Source: a candidate division LCP-89 bacterium (GTDB lineage Bacteria; Electryoneota; B3-LCP). From it: a stretch of DNA of 11,537 nucleotides. Under the pieces are notes generated by a model. The model made no database searches. It was not told where the DNA came from and worked only from the letters and a program-made list of their open reading frames with translations. The stretch spans positions 1 through 11,537 of the forward strand of contig JALGZU010000233.1 of NCBI GenBank assembly GCA_025774735.1, written 5' to 3'. Within the stretch, counting starts at the first letter, position 1; each line of letters begins with the position of its first letter. Both the position numbers and the translations under genes were made by a program. This document shows, in pieces, positions 6,698 to 11,537 of this stretch.

Positions 6698-6738
6698 GGA
6701 TTTTTTTATGTTTTATTTAAAATAATTTATGTTTTATT
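6684..6738. promoter_or_regulatory. Three TTTATGTTT boxes at 21-bp spacing (probable operator array)
   Basis: On the plus strand TTTATGTTT starts at 6684, 6705 and 6726, exactly 21 bp apart, which is two helical turns on the same face of DNA. The second and third boxes extend to TTTATGTTTTATT. The first lies in the promoter spacer, and the other two are upstream of the -35 box. The likely binder is the product of the regulator gene itself, but this is inference. Confidence 0.65.
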
Positions 6739-6771
6739 AGTATTTCCGGAACATCGAAGCGAAACCTAAAA

Positions 6772-6834
6772 CGAAATGCAGTCATTCCTGCCAATAAGAG
6801 CCCTTACAGGCTTGTCAGGAATGACTGCATTTCG
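6772..6834. repeat. 63-bp inverted repeat with 19-bp perfect arms, possible terminator
   Basis: The arm 6772-6790 (beginning CGAAATGCAGTC) is the exact reverse complement of 6816-6834. The 25-bp centre can form a smaller hairpin, AGCC (6799-6802) with GGCT (6809-6812). On the minus strand the hairpin is followed by TTTTAGG, so it could end transcription from the QueG-like gene, whose stop is 50 bp upstream. The GTCATTCCTG-type core resembles short extragenic palindromes that are dispersed in many bacterial genomes; whether this one is multicopy cannot be judged here. Confidence 0.8.
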
Positions 6835-6883
6835 CTGTCGCAAAACTTCTACCTGCCAGTCAGGATTAGACCTGAAGCCAAGA

Positions 6884-7819
6884 TCACATCCCGCTCTGGC
6901 GCTGTCCTGACAACACTTCTAAATTCCTCCCGATCAGATGATAATCCTCATGCATTCCGATGCGTCTCAGTTTACCTAAGGTCGCTTCGCTGAAATCCTC
7001 TTCGGTGGGCCGCCCCAATAGCATCTCCGTCTCTTCCTGGGTAAAAACAGCGACATGCTCAAACTTCTTCCGGAATGGCTTGTTTTCAGGACAGACGTCC
7101 TGGCAGGCCATACAGCCAACCAGGCAGGTGTGCCATGCCGGCTCGACCCAGTCCGGGAAAGGGCCGGTTGCTTCATTGTAAAAGGTGATACACCGTTCGG
7201 CATCCACCAAAAACCGGTCCGTGAAGATGGCGCCGGAAGGACATTTCTTTATGCATGCTTCGCATTTCTGGCAGCGCTCGAGCATCCGCGATTCCCCCCA
7301 TTCACCATATGAAAGCGGCGCATCAGTGTAAAACGCCACCAGACGATGGTAGCTTCCCAGACCCTCAGCGTAGACGATGTTGTTCTTGCCGTAGTCCCCC
7401 AGGCCGCACCGGACGGCCAGGAGCTTTTTGGGGAGGGAAGCGGTCACCAGCCTATAGCCTTCAGGTTCAAGAGCTTCCCTGATGCAATCATGCGCCTGCC
7501 AATCCGTGTCATCGGTATACGTGGGAGGTACAATGGTCTCGAACGGTTGCCCGTTCAGTGTGAAGGCCGCCTTCAATGCCGCGTGTGGCGCCGTTACGGC
7601 GATGATCGAGCGTGCTTCGCGGAGCTCATCCGGTACGCTGAAGACAAACTTCGGGATATACTGCCGGCGGAATTCCTCACCCAGAAGGCCTTGTTCAAGA
7701 AGTTCTTCAATGTCGCCCTCTAAATCGCCGAGACACTCCACCGGTACGATTCTCGCCCGAAAGCCTAAAGAGGCCAGATCAAGTAGAATCCGGGCGGATA
7801 AGTCGTCATCATGAAGCAT
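6884..7819 (-). CDS. QueG-like double [4Fe-4S] cluster protein
   Basis: This 311-residue cytoplasmic iron-sulfur protein is related to epoxyqueuosine reductase, which makes queuosine in tRNA. The motif AVRCGLGDYGKNN (135-147) matches the RAGLGWIGKN segment of QueG. Cluster cysteines are C183, C186, C189 and C193 (CxxCxxCxxxCP), then C210, C232, C236, C239 and C243 (ending CQDVCPEN), enough for two cubanes. Compared with QueG (about 380 residues) it lacks the C-terminal HEAT-like tRNA-binding part. The segment where QueG has its catalytic Asp (VDxxPVLE) reads VTASLPKK. It is therefore more likely a paralogue with another reductive role than the queuosine enzyme. It is probably the last gene of the operon that starts at 9496; the 71-bp gap upstream shows no good promoter. 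GGGAG lies 10 nt before the ATG, a rather long spacing. Confidence 0.82.
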   Translation of the reverse strand: MLHDDDLSARILLDLASLGFRARIVPVECLGDLEGDIEELLEQGLLGEEFRRQYIPKFVFSVPDELREARSIIAVTAPHAALKAAFTLNGQPFETIVPPTYTDDTDWQAHDCIREALEPEGYRLVTASLPKKLLAVRCGLGDYGKNNIVYAEGLGSYHRLVAFYTDAPLSYGEWGESRMLERCQKCEACIKKCPSGAIFTDRFLVDAERCITFYNEATGPFPDWVEPAWHTCLVGCMACQDVCPENKPFRKKFEHVAVFTQEETEMLLGRPTEEDFSEATLGKLRRIGMHEDYHLIGRNLEVLSGQRQSGM

Positions 7820-7890
7820 AATACCATTACTCCCATCGCGGATTGTTCAGTGCAAGTAGATCCGCCCGGTCTACTCATCCACATATAATG

Positions 7891-8271
7891 TTACTTCGAT
7901 GATCGTTTGCCGCGTGCAATCGAGAGGAGCAGTACGATACCCGCTATAATGAGCAGAATCGGTACCAGAGGTAGGTCCGGCTGGAACAAATCCCAGAGTC
8001 CGCCAATGACGAAGATCAGACCGACAACCACCCAGAAACCCTCGAATTTGAGATTATATCTCCTGCGCGCCACTTGAATGCCCAGGGTAATGATACCAAT
8101 GCCCAGCAAACCGATCCCGATGTTCAGGTCCGCCAGAAACGAAATCCCCACCCAGATGAAAAAGAGAGCCCATCCTATGGTACCCAATTTGCGGTCCCAT
8201 TCGTTTGTTTCAGCAGTCTTGGGCTCTTTCACCTGGGTGGTATTCACCTCGTTCGATTGTTGGCTCTCCAT
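7891..8271 (-). CDS. Four-helix membrane protein, LiaF/DUF5668-like N-terminal type
   Basis: The protein has 126 residues. A soluble, charged N-terminus (1-28, rich in Glu, Thr and Gln) is followed by hydrophobic segments at about 31-48, 51-68, 77-96 and 100-119. It ends in a basic tail, ARGKRSSK. The short, regularly spaced, glycine-rich helices recall the membrane part of LiaF/DUF5668 proteins, which take part in envelope-stress control in Gram-positive bacteria. That resemblance is general and not proof of function. The start is clear: AGGAGG 7 nt before the ATG. The gene lies 51 bp after the YbjQ-like gene in a probable operon; a weak 5-bp hairpin (8291-8307) sits in the gap. Confidence 0.72.
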   Translation of the reverse strand: MESQQSNEVNTTQVKEPKTAETNEWDRKLGTIGWALFFIWVGISFLADLNIGIGLLGIGIITLGIQVARRRYNLKFEGFWVVVGLIFVIGGLWDLFQPDLPLVPILLIIAGIVLLLSIARGKRSSK

Positions 8272-8322
8272 GATAGAACCTCCTGATTAAAGCCGGGTAG
8301 AACGGCTATTTGATGACGCCCT

Positions 8323-8643
8323 CTATTTCTTCTGAAGCTTGACCGCAGTGCCGTAAGCGAACAGCTCAGCAGCGTTCTGCATAATGGTCGATGTTGTGAA
8401 GCGAACGCACACGATACCGTCCGCTCCCAGCTCTTTCGCCTGAGCGATCATGCGGTCGATCGCCTGCTCTCGGGATTCGGCCAACATTTTGGTATATTCG
8501 CTGATCTCCCCGCCGACAACCCCGCGCAGAGAAGCCACGATATCCTTGCCGATGTGCCGGGCGCGAATGGTGTTACCCTTGACCATTCCCAGCGTTTCGG
8601 TAATGTCGTAATCGGAAAATTCGTCCTGAGTAGTGACTAGCAT
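8323..8643 (-). CDS. YbjQ/UPF0145 family protein
   Basis: The 106 residues match the usual length of this family (E. coli YbjQ is 107). Visible family marks are the opening MLVTTQDEFSDYDITETLGMV, the central RGVVGGEISEYTKML (about 40-54), the motif AKELGADGIVCVRF (about 69-82) and the ending YGTAVKLQK. The fold is a small homopentameric beta-rich domain, sometimes called a heavy-metal-binding domain, but its function in the cell is not established. GGAG lies 6 nt before the ATG. The preceding gene's TAG stop is part of the same ribosome-binding site (TAGGAG), so translation is probably coupled. It is the third gene of the operon starting at 9496. Confidence 0.92.
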   Translation of the reverse strand: MLVTTQDEFSDYDITETLGMVKGNTIRARHIGKDIVASLRGVVGGEISEYTKMLAESREQAIDRMIAQAKELGADGIVCVRFTTSTIMQNAAELFAYGTAVKLQKK

Positions 8644-8652
8644 TTTCGTCTC

Positions 8653-8856
8653 CTATTTATCCACGGTCTTTGAATAGTGATCGTCTTCCTGGCTGGATAG
8701 CCTATCAGCCAGAACTTTGAAGAACAGCAATCCGATACCGATAATGGCGATCAGGCCGATGATCCCCCACGGAAACGCCGCGACCATCCCGATGATCATG
8801 GCAGCGATCCAGATGACGGCGACGATTAATAACAGCGCATAGCCCACGATTTCCAT
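8653..8856 (-). CDS. Small membrane protein, unknown
   Basis: The 67-residue protein has two hydrophobic segments (about 3-22 and 27-46, joined through AAFPWG) and a polar tail (ADRLSSQEDDHYSKTVDK). I do not recognise a family. The ATG at 8856 was chosen over the GTG at 8877 because AGAGGAG lies 8 nt before it, and the GTG would lie within that site's upstream sequence. It stands between the methyltransferase-like gene (43 bp upstream) and the YbjQ-like gene (9 bp downstream), with coupled spacing, so it is very probably translated. A role as a small membrane partner of either neighbour is possible but unproven. Confidence 0.75.
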   Translation of the reverse strand: MEIVGYALLLIVAVIWIAAMIIGMVAAFPWGIIGLIAIIGIGLLFFKVLADRLSSQEDDHYSKTVDK

Positions 8857-8899
8857 GATGATTACTCCTCTCTCCACTGAGATATATGTTGATTTCCTC

Positions 8900-9496
8900 T
8901 TAGTCTTTCTTTAGGCCTTCTCGCGCTTTCCGCCGAACCCGGAAATAACGCGGCACCTGCTCGCAATACTGCTCATACTCCCCGCCCAACTGCCTGAGGA
9001 GATGCTCTTCTTCCGTCATCACCATCATGTGGGAGATGATGGCAATGATCAACAACCACCCCACAGCGTGCCAGGATGGCCACAGCAGCACCACCCCCGC
9101 CGCCATCAACCAGAAGCCCACGATCTGGGGATTGCGGCTGAAACGGTAGAGCCCCGACCGCCTCAGACTGGCGTGCTTCTGGCCGAAGGTTGTCCCAAAG
9201 CCGAGAGAAATCATGGACACAACCATCACAGCAATCCCAGTAGTCGTAATGATAATGCCCAAAAAACGAATAATGGGATGAACCGGTGCATCAGCAAACC
9301 AGAAGAGCCACCAGTCCTGCGGATTGTAGATACTGGGGAAACAGACGATCATCCCCCATACGACAAGTTCCAGAAAGATTGTAAACGGAGTAGGGCGGCC
9401 TTTCAGCCGGTAATCGCGCCGGACCAAGATGCGGAAGACAACGAAGGCGGTCACCAATAACAGGAGGGCTGAAACCAGGTAGAGATAAAGAAACAT
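8900..9496 (-). CDS. Isoprenylcysteine/phospholipid methyltransferase-like membrane protein
   Basis: The 198-residue integral membrane protein of the ICMT/PEMT type would move a methyl group from S-adenosylmethionine to a lipid or prenyl-type acceptor in the membrane. Helices occupy about 4-24, 39-55, 75-97, 122-142 and 144-160. The family motif is GLYRFSRNPQIVGFWLMAAG (about 117-136), equal to the GxYxxxRHPxY pattern, with His replaced by Asn here. The C-terminal EEEHLLRQLGGEYEQYCEQVPRYF (about 163-186) is the second signature. Bacterial members have diverse and mostly unknown substrates. The ATG at 9496 is preferred over the GTG at 9511 because GAGGAA lies about 9 nt before it. It is the first gene of a probable operon reading down to 6884, with a consensus promoter at 9534-9562. 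Confidence 0.87.
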   Translation of the reverse strand: MFLYLYLVSALLLLVTAFVVFRILVRRDYRLKGRPTPFTIFLELVVWGMIVCFPSIYNPQDWWLFWFADAPVHPIIRFLGIIITTTGIAVMVVSMISLGFGTTFGQKHASLRRSGLYRFSRNPQIVGFWLMAAGVVLLWPSWHAVGWLLIIAIISHMMVMTEEEHLLRQLGGEYEQYCEQVPRYFRVRRKAREGLKKD

Positions 9497-9533
9497 AGCG
9501 CTGTTCCTCACCGTGCTGGCGGGTTGTGATCAG

Positions 9534-9562
9534 AATATACGACCAAAAGGGGAATTTGTCAA
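9534..9562 (-). promoter_or_regulatory. Promoter of the methyltransferase-YbjQ-QueG-like operon
   Basis: On the minus strand, TTGACA (9562-9557), 17 bp and TATATT (9539-9534). The leader to the ATG at 9496 is about 30 nt. Confidence 0.85.
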
Positions 9563-9609
9563 GAGGAATTGAAGGAGGTACCTGTCGGGAGGGGCATAAG
9601 AACCCACAA

Positions 9610-10149
9610 TCATTCGACCAGGAGGAAGGCGTAGCGGTCCATCTTCTGCTTGTAATCCCGTACGACTTCGATGGGATAACCGGCACCACGCACTGTGGCG
9701 AACACGTCGATGGCCATACCTTCCGGGCTGGGGCGGGACAGCTTCGGATTCTTGCAGTGTTCGCGGCTCTTCCCGCATTCCTCACATAAACCGCACTCGT
9801 CCATGAAGAGGAGGAAGGCCTTGTAATAACCCCGCAGAAATACCTCCCGCTCCAGCTTGAGTAGTTTTTTGTTGACGCCTTTGCTCCATTTATGCCGCGC
9901 ATCCGGATCGTCGACGCGCTTCTCGAAGTGGAACAGAGCGACGCCCGTATAATCGCCGAAAAACTCCCGGCATTCTGGCACGGAAGGATTGTTCGGCGGG
10001 CAGGAACCCTTCTGCCCGTAGGATCCGCAGCCGTAGATGCACTTGTTGCGAACCCATTGAGATACGACGATACTGTCGGCCTTGATCCATTTGAAATCAG
10101 TGAAACCGTGATCCTTGAAGAGCTGGTCGTGTTCGTGATGGTCGTTCAT
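9610..10149 (-). CDS. DUF2284 family Cys-rich, predicted metal-binding protein
   Basis: The 179-residue cytoplasmic protein has two Cys groups: KCIYGCGSYGQKGSCPPN (C37, C41, C50, with C60 following) and ECGLCEECGKSREHCKNP (C119, C122, C125, C132). The family ending RPSPEGMAIDVFATVRGAGYPIEVV follows. Eight ordered cysteines suggest one or two iron-sulfur clusters or a structural metal; the function of DUF2284 is not established. The N-terminus is His-rich (MNDHHEHDQ). The gene has its own promoter about 35 bp upstream of the ATG. No clear ribosome-binding site is present in the leader of about 28 nt. A 19-bp inverted repeat sits between the -10 box and the start codon. I see no terminator in the 47 bp after its stop, so transcripts may run into the next unit. 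Confidence 0.88.
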   Translation of the reverse strand: MNDHHEHDQLFKDHGFTDFKWIKADSIVVSQWVRNKCIYGCGSYGQKGSCPPNNPSVPECREFFGDYTGVALFHFEKRVDDPDARHKWSKGVNKKLLKLEREVFLRGYYKAFLLFMDECGLCEECGKSREHCKNPKLSRPSPEGMAIDVFATVRGAGYPIEVVRDYKQKMDRYAFLLVE

Positions 10150-10164
10150 GGTGGCGTCCGGTTC

Positions 10165-10183
10165 TTATCAGTAAGGATGATAA
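10165..10183 (-). promoter_or_regulatory. Inverted repeat abutting the -10 box of the DUF2284 gene
   Basis: TTATCA (10165-10170) and TGATAA (10178-10183) are perfect arms around 7 nt. The repeat touches the -10 box and spans the expected transcription start, a typical repressor-operator position. It does not fit the FNR pattern (TTGAT-N4-ATCAA). Confidence 0.5.
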
Positions 10184-10213
10184 AATATACCACTGCTCGG
10201 GACATCAAGTCAA
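10184..10213 (-). promoter_or_regulatory. Promoter of the DUF2284 gene
   Basis: On the minus strand, TTGACT (10213-10208), 18 bp and TATATT (10189-10184). Confidence 0.78.
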
Positions 10214-10230
10214 CCGAAAATGCGAGAGGA

Positions 10231-10267
10231 GGGCATAAAAAAAGCGCCAGGAGGGACCTCCTGACGC
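10231..10267 (-). terminator. Strong terminator of the small winged-helix gene
   Basis: On the minus strand GCGTCAGGAGG pairs with CCTCCTGGCGC with one G-T pair (plus-strand arms 10244-10254 and 10257-10267), followed by seven T. It begins 21 bp past the stop at 10288. Its tail shares GGGCATAAAAAA-GCGCC with the terminator at 11125-11161. Confidence 0.9.
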
Positions 10268-10287
10268 CAGAGGAAAATACCGTTCTA

Positions 10288-10470
10288 TCAGGCCAGCGAG
10301 AGCAGCTCTTTTCGGGACTGCTTCCGGACTTGGACTTTGCCTTCGCGGGAGAGCCAGCCGATAGCCTGGTCGAGTTGCCGCTGGTTGAGCTTGGTGTCCT
10401 TCATCAGGTTGGTTACCGTCACTTCTCCGTGCCCGTCGAGATACTGCCAGATCAATCCGTTGCGTTGTAT
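10288..10470 (-). CDS. Small winged-helix protein (DUF2582-like), unusual start, probably leaderless
   Basis: This short gene is framed by a consensus promoter on one side and a strong terminator on the other. The frame encodes IQRNGLIWQYLDGHGEV, then TNLMKDTKLNQRQLDQ and AIGWLSREGKVQV, ending in RKQSRKELLSLA. The IWxxL...G and AIGWLxREGK segments match the winged helix-turn-helix family DUF2582 (PF10771), whose members are about 60-75 residues. No ATG or GTG stands at the expected start. Homology begins at an ATA codon (10470), exactly 6 nt after the -10 box. This is the same distance as the ATG of the leaderless regulator gene at 6662. Either ATA (60 residues) is the start of a leaderless message, or translation begins at the TTG at 10455 (55 residues), which lacks a good ribosome-binding site and would clip the family's N-terminus. 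A role in DNA binding is expected; the target is unknown. Confidence 0.72.
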   Translation of the reverse strand: MQRNGLIWQYLDGHGEVTVTNLMKDTKLNQRQLDQAIGWLSREGKVQVRKQSRKELLSLA

Positions 10471-10476
10471 GGACGG

Positions 10477-10505
10477 AATATACGACCGAAATACCCGCTT
10501 GTCAA
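10477..10505 (-). promoter_or_regulatory. Promoter of the small winged-helix gene
   Basis: On the minus strand, TTGACA (10505-10500), 17 bp and TATATT (10482-10477). The expected transcription start falls at or next to the ATA codon at 10470. Confidence 0.85.
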
Positions 10506-10584
10506 GGGAATAATGACGCCGGGAGGGGGATCGGGGGAAAACCCGGAGGAGATGGGTTGGAAATGGTTCTAAATGGCAGGGATC

Positions 10585-11019
10585 TTATGCCGTTCCGGCT
10601 ACGCCGCCGTGCCCGGTCAACGCCCAGTGAGTGTGAATGATTTTCCACTCTCCGTCAATCCGGACGTAAACCTCGGTCGAGTTCCAATGGGTCGTATTGA
10701 CGTTTCCGCTCTCCGGGTCCTTCTCGTAATCGGTGAGATTAAAGGTCAAGAGCGCAGTGTCGCCGTGAACCTGAACCCTGGGATTGTTCATCTCGAAGCG
10801 CTCGATTAAGAGTGCGTTGCGGACGGGTTCGTAGCGCTCCGTCAGAGCGTCGAGGCCGTCGACGCGCTGATCGGTGTAGGGCGAGAAGTAAGTGACTTCG
10901 GGCGCGCTGATCTCCAGGTAGCCGTCGGGATCACCCCTGCCCCAGCGGTTCAGCGCCGCTTTCTCCATGGCAATGATCGTTGCGGCGATCTCCGCATCGC
11001 CCTGCGGTGTCGTCTCCAT
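10585..11019 (-). CDS. SnoaL-like/DUF4440 protein (NTF2-like fold)
   Basis: The 144-residue cytoplasmic protein matches a single cone-shaped NTF2-like domain. Supporting marks are an N-terminal helix with IIAMEKAALNRWGRGDPDGYLEI, a middle segment EVTYFSPYTDQRVDG (about 45-59), and the final strand pair HWNSTEVYVRIDGEWKIIHTHW (about 110-131). WKIIHTHWS-type endings are typical of the SnoaL/DUF4440 group. Members are small-molecule isomerases, hydrolases or simple binding proteins, so no reaction can be assigned. The ATG at 11019 is preferred over the GTG at 11031 because GGGAG lies 5 nt before it. The gene has a consensus promoter, and a leader of about 55 nt that contains an inverted repeat. 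No clear terminator follows; the 75 bp to the next promoter is C-rich on this strand. Confidence 0.86.
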   Translation of the reverse strand: METTPQGDAEIAATIIAMEKAALNRWGRGDPDGYLEISAPEVTYFSPYTDQRVDGLDALTERYEPVRNALLIERFEMNNPRVQVHGDTALLTFNLTDYEKDPESGNVNTTHWNSTEVYVRIDGEWKIIHTHWALTGHGGVAGTA

Positions 11020-11043
11020 GGTTTCTCCCACAAATCGGACCGG

Positions 11044-11068
11044 ACGCGGGCTGCCCTTATCCCCGCGT
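11044..11068 (-). promoter_or_regulatory. Inverted repeat in the leader of the SnoaL-like gene
   Basis: ACGCGGG (11044-11050) and CCCGCGT (11062-11068) are perfect 7-bp arms around 11 nt, between the -10 box and the start codon. There is no T-run. It is a possible operator or mRNA hairpin. Confidence 0.45.
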
Positions 11069-11077
11069 GCGGAGCCT

Positions 11078-11107
11078 AATATACAACCAAACGCGCTAGA
11101 ATGTCAA
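11078..11107 (-). promoter_or_regulatory. Promoter of the SnoaL-like gene
   Basis: On the minus strand, TTGACA (11107-11102), 18 bp and TATATT (11083-11078). Confidence 0.82.
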
Positions 11108-11124
11108 GGGGAAGTGAGGCTGTC

Positions 11125-11161
11125 GGGCATAAAAAAGCGCCGGAAGGCATCTCCCGGCGCT
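11125..11161 (-). terminator. Strong terminator of the DUF4242 gene
   Basis: On the minus strand AGCGCCGG pairs with CCGGCGCT (plus-strand arms 11136-11143 and 11154-11161), followed by a T-run. It begins 19 bp past the stop at 11180. Confidence 0.9.
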
Positions 11162-11179
11162 GTGATGAACGTGCGGCGC

Positions 11180-11431
11180 TTACTGGCCCCGCTTCACCTC
11201 GATGATCTCGTCCGCGGCGGCGCCGTGAGCTTCCTCGTGAACGGCGTTGGCGGCCTCCTTGTTGGGAGCTTCACAGAGGCAGAAGATCGACTTGTCCGCT
11301 TCGCTGTACCAGTAATCGACGAAATTGACCCCGTACTTGGACTGGACTTCTAAATCTTTCTGGTGGGCTTTCTCCAGCTCTTCTCCGGAAATCCCATCGA
11401 CGTTGCGGTGTATATCCATGAACAGTGGCAT
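11180..11431 (-). CDS. DUF4242 family protein (SCO4226-like nickel-binding type)
   Basis: The 83 residues form one small ferredoxin-like alpha/beta domain, the usual family size. The opening MPLFMDIHRNVDGIS, the helix EELEKAHQKDLEVQSKYGVNFVDYW (about 17-41) and the ending FCLCEAPNKEAANAVHEEAHGAAADEIIEV (about 50-79) match DUF4242. The Streptomyces member SCO4226 is described as nickel-binding, and the HRN and HEEAHG histidines here are candidates for such a site. Whether this protein binds metal is not known. GAGGAG lies 6 nt before the ATG. It is a single gene with a strong terminator. Confidence 0.9.
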   Translation of the reverse strand: MPLFMDIHRNVDGISGEELEKAHQKDLEVQSKYGVNFVDYWYSEADKSIFCLCEAPNKEAANAVHEEAHGAAADEIIEVKRGQ

Positions 11432-11496
11432 GGTTGTCTCCTCAAGGTTTTTGAATGTAAACCCGGCATGAAGTCCGCTGGTGGCTGTCCCTCTGT

Positions 11497-11525
11497 TAGT
11501 TATGACCCTTGCCGGATTTTGTCAT
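11497..11525 (-). promoter_or_regulatory. Possible promoter of the DUF4242 gene
   Basis: On the minus strand, ATGACA (11525-11520), 17 bp and TAACTA (11502-11497), giving a leader of about 60 nt. The -10 box departs from the TATATT found elsewhere in the window, so this is less certain. Confidence 0.4.
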
Positions 11526-11537
11526 ACTAGACGTGAC

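Noticed and set aside
6772..6834. The long inverted repeat considered as a CRISPR repeat or an IS end
   Set aside because: There is only one unit, with no spacers, no transposase and no visible target duplication in the window.
7855..7875. An inverted repeat AGTAGA/TCTACT in the gap before the QueG-like gene
   Set aside because: Arms are 6 bp with no T-run and no promoter nearby; too little to call an operator or terminator.
8291..8307. A hairpin AGCCG/CGGCT between the YbjQ-like and four-helix genes, considered as a terminator
   Set aside because: The stem is only 5 bp and the following TTTAAT is weak, so at most it would reduce read-through.
9002..9460. A plus-strand frame coding a His/Pro-rich product
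   Set aside because: It is the antisense of the methyltransferase-like gene; the composition reflects the reverse of that gene's codons.
9573..9580. The palindrome AGGTACCT after the DUF2284 gene
   Set aside because: An 8-bp palindrome is expected by chance at this scale, and no second site or T-run accompanies it.
9291..9902. A minus-strand open frame of 203 codons
   Set aside because: It overlaps both the methyltransferase-like gene and the DUF2284 gene in other frames and crosses a consensus promoter; its product is a low-complexity Ser/Arg/Pro mix.
9892..10572. A long plus-strand open frame (226 codons)
   Set aside because: It runs antisense through the DUF2284 gene, two promoters, a strong terminator and the winged-helix gene, and its protein resembles no family.

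Overview
The window holds 14 genes. All but the first lie on the minus strand. They look like ordinary chromosomal genes of a diderm-type bacterium of medium GC content: there is a lipobox lipoprotein, inner-membrane enzymes and QueG-like and PaaG-like enzymes. I cannot name the phylum. The promoters are sigma70-like (TTGACA, 17-18 bp, TATATT), which argues against the Bacteroidetes-type -33/-7 promoter. There are no tRNA or rRNA genes, transposase genes or CRISPR arrays.

Layout. At 1-1254 (+) is the 3' part of a glutamate/aspartate-type symporter gene whose last conserved helix is missing. It converges, through a terminator cluster, on a membrane-anchored sulfatase-like hydrolase (1207-3315, -). 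A gene-free, AT-rich stretch (3316-3657) holds a promoter, a 29-bp palindrome, short direct repeats and a terminator. Next is a two-gene unit: a DUF4097-like lipoprotein (4485-5261) followed by a PaaG-like crotonase (3658-4458). A three-gene operon (6662 down to 5506) starts with a small YozG-like Cro/C1 regulator whose mRNA is predicted to be leaderless, followed by two membrane proteins. The regulator's promoter is covered by three TTTATGTTT boxes exactly 21 bp apart. Upstream lies a 63-bp inverted repeat that probably also ends the next operon.

The longest probable operon starts at a promoter at 9534-9562. It encodes an isoprenylcysteine-methyltransferase-like membrane enzyme, a 67-residue membrane protein, a YbjQ-type protein, a four-helix membrane protein and a QueG-like iron-sulfur protein. 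From 9610 to the right end the genes are single units: a DUF2284 Cys-rich protein, a roughly 60-residue winged-helix protein that lacks a usual start codon, a SnoaL-like (NTF2 fold) protein and a DUF4242 protein.

The most notable points are the near-identical promoter set, two genes that seem to be transcribed without a leader (one apparently starting at AUA), the 21-bp phased operator array and the damaged transporter. I see no clear evidence for a defence system or a large undescribed machine here; the interest lies in regulation and in small uncharacterised genes.
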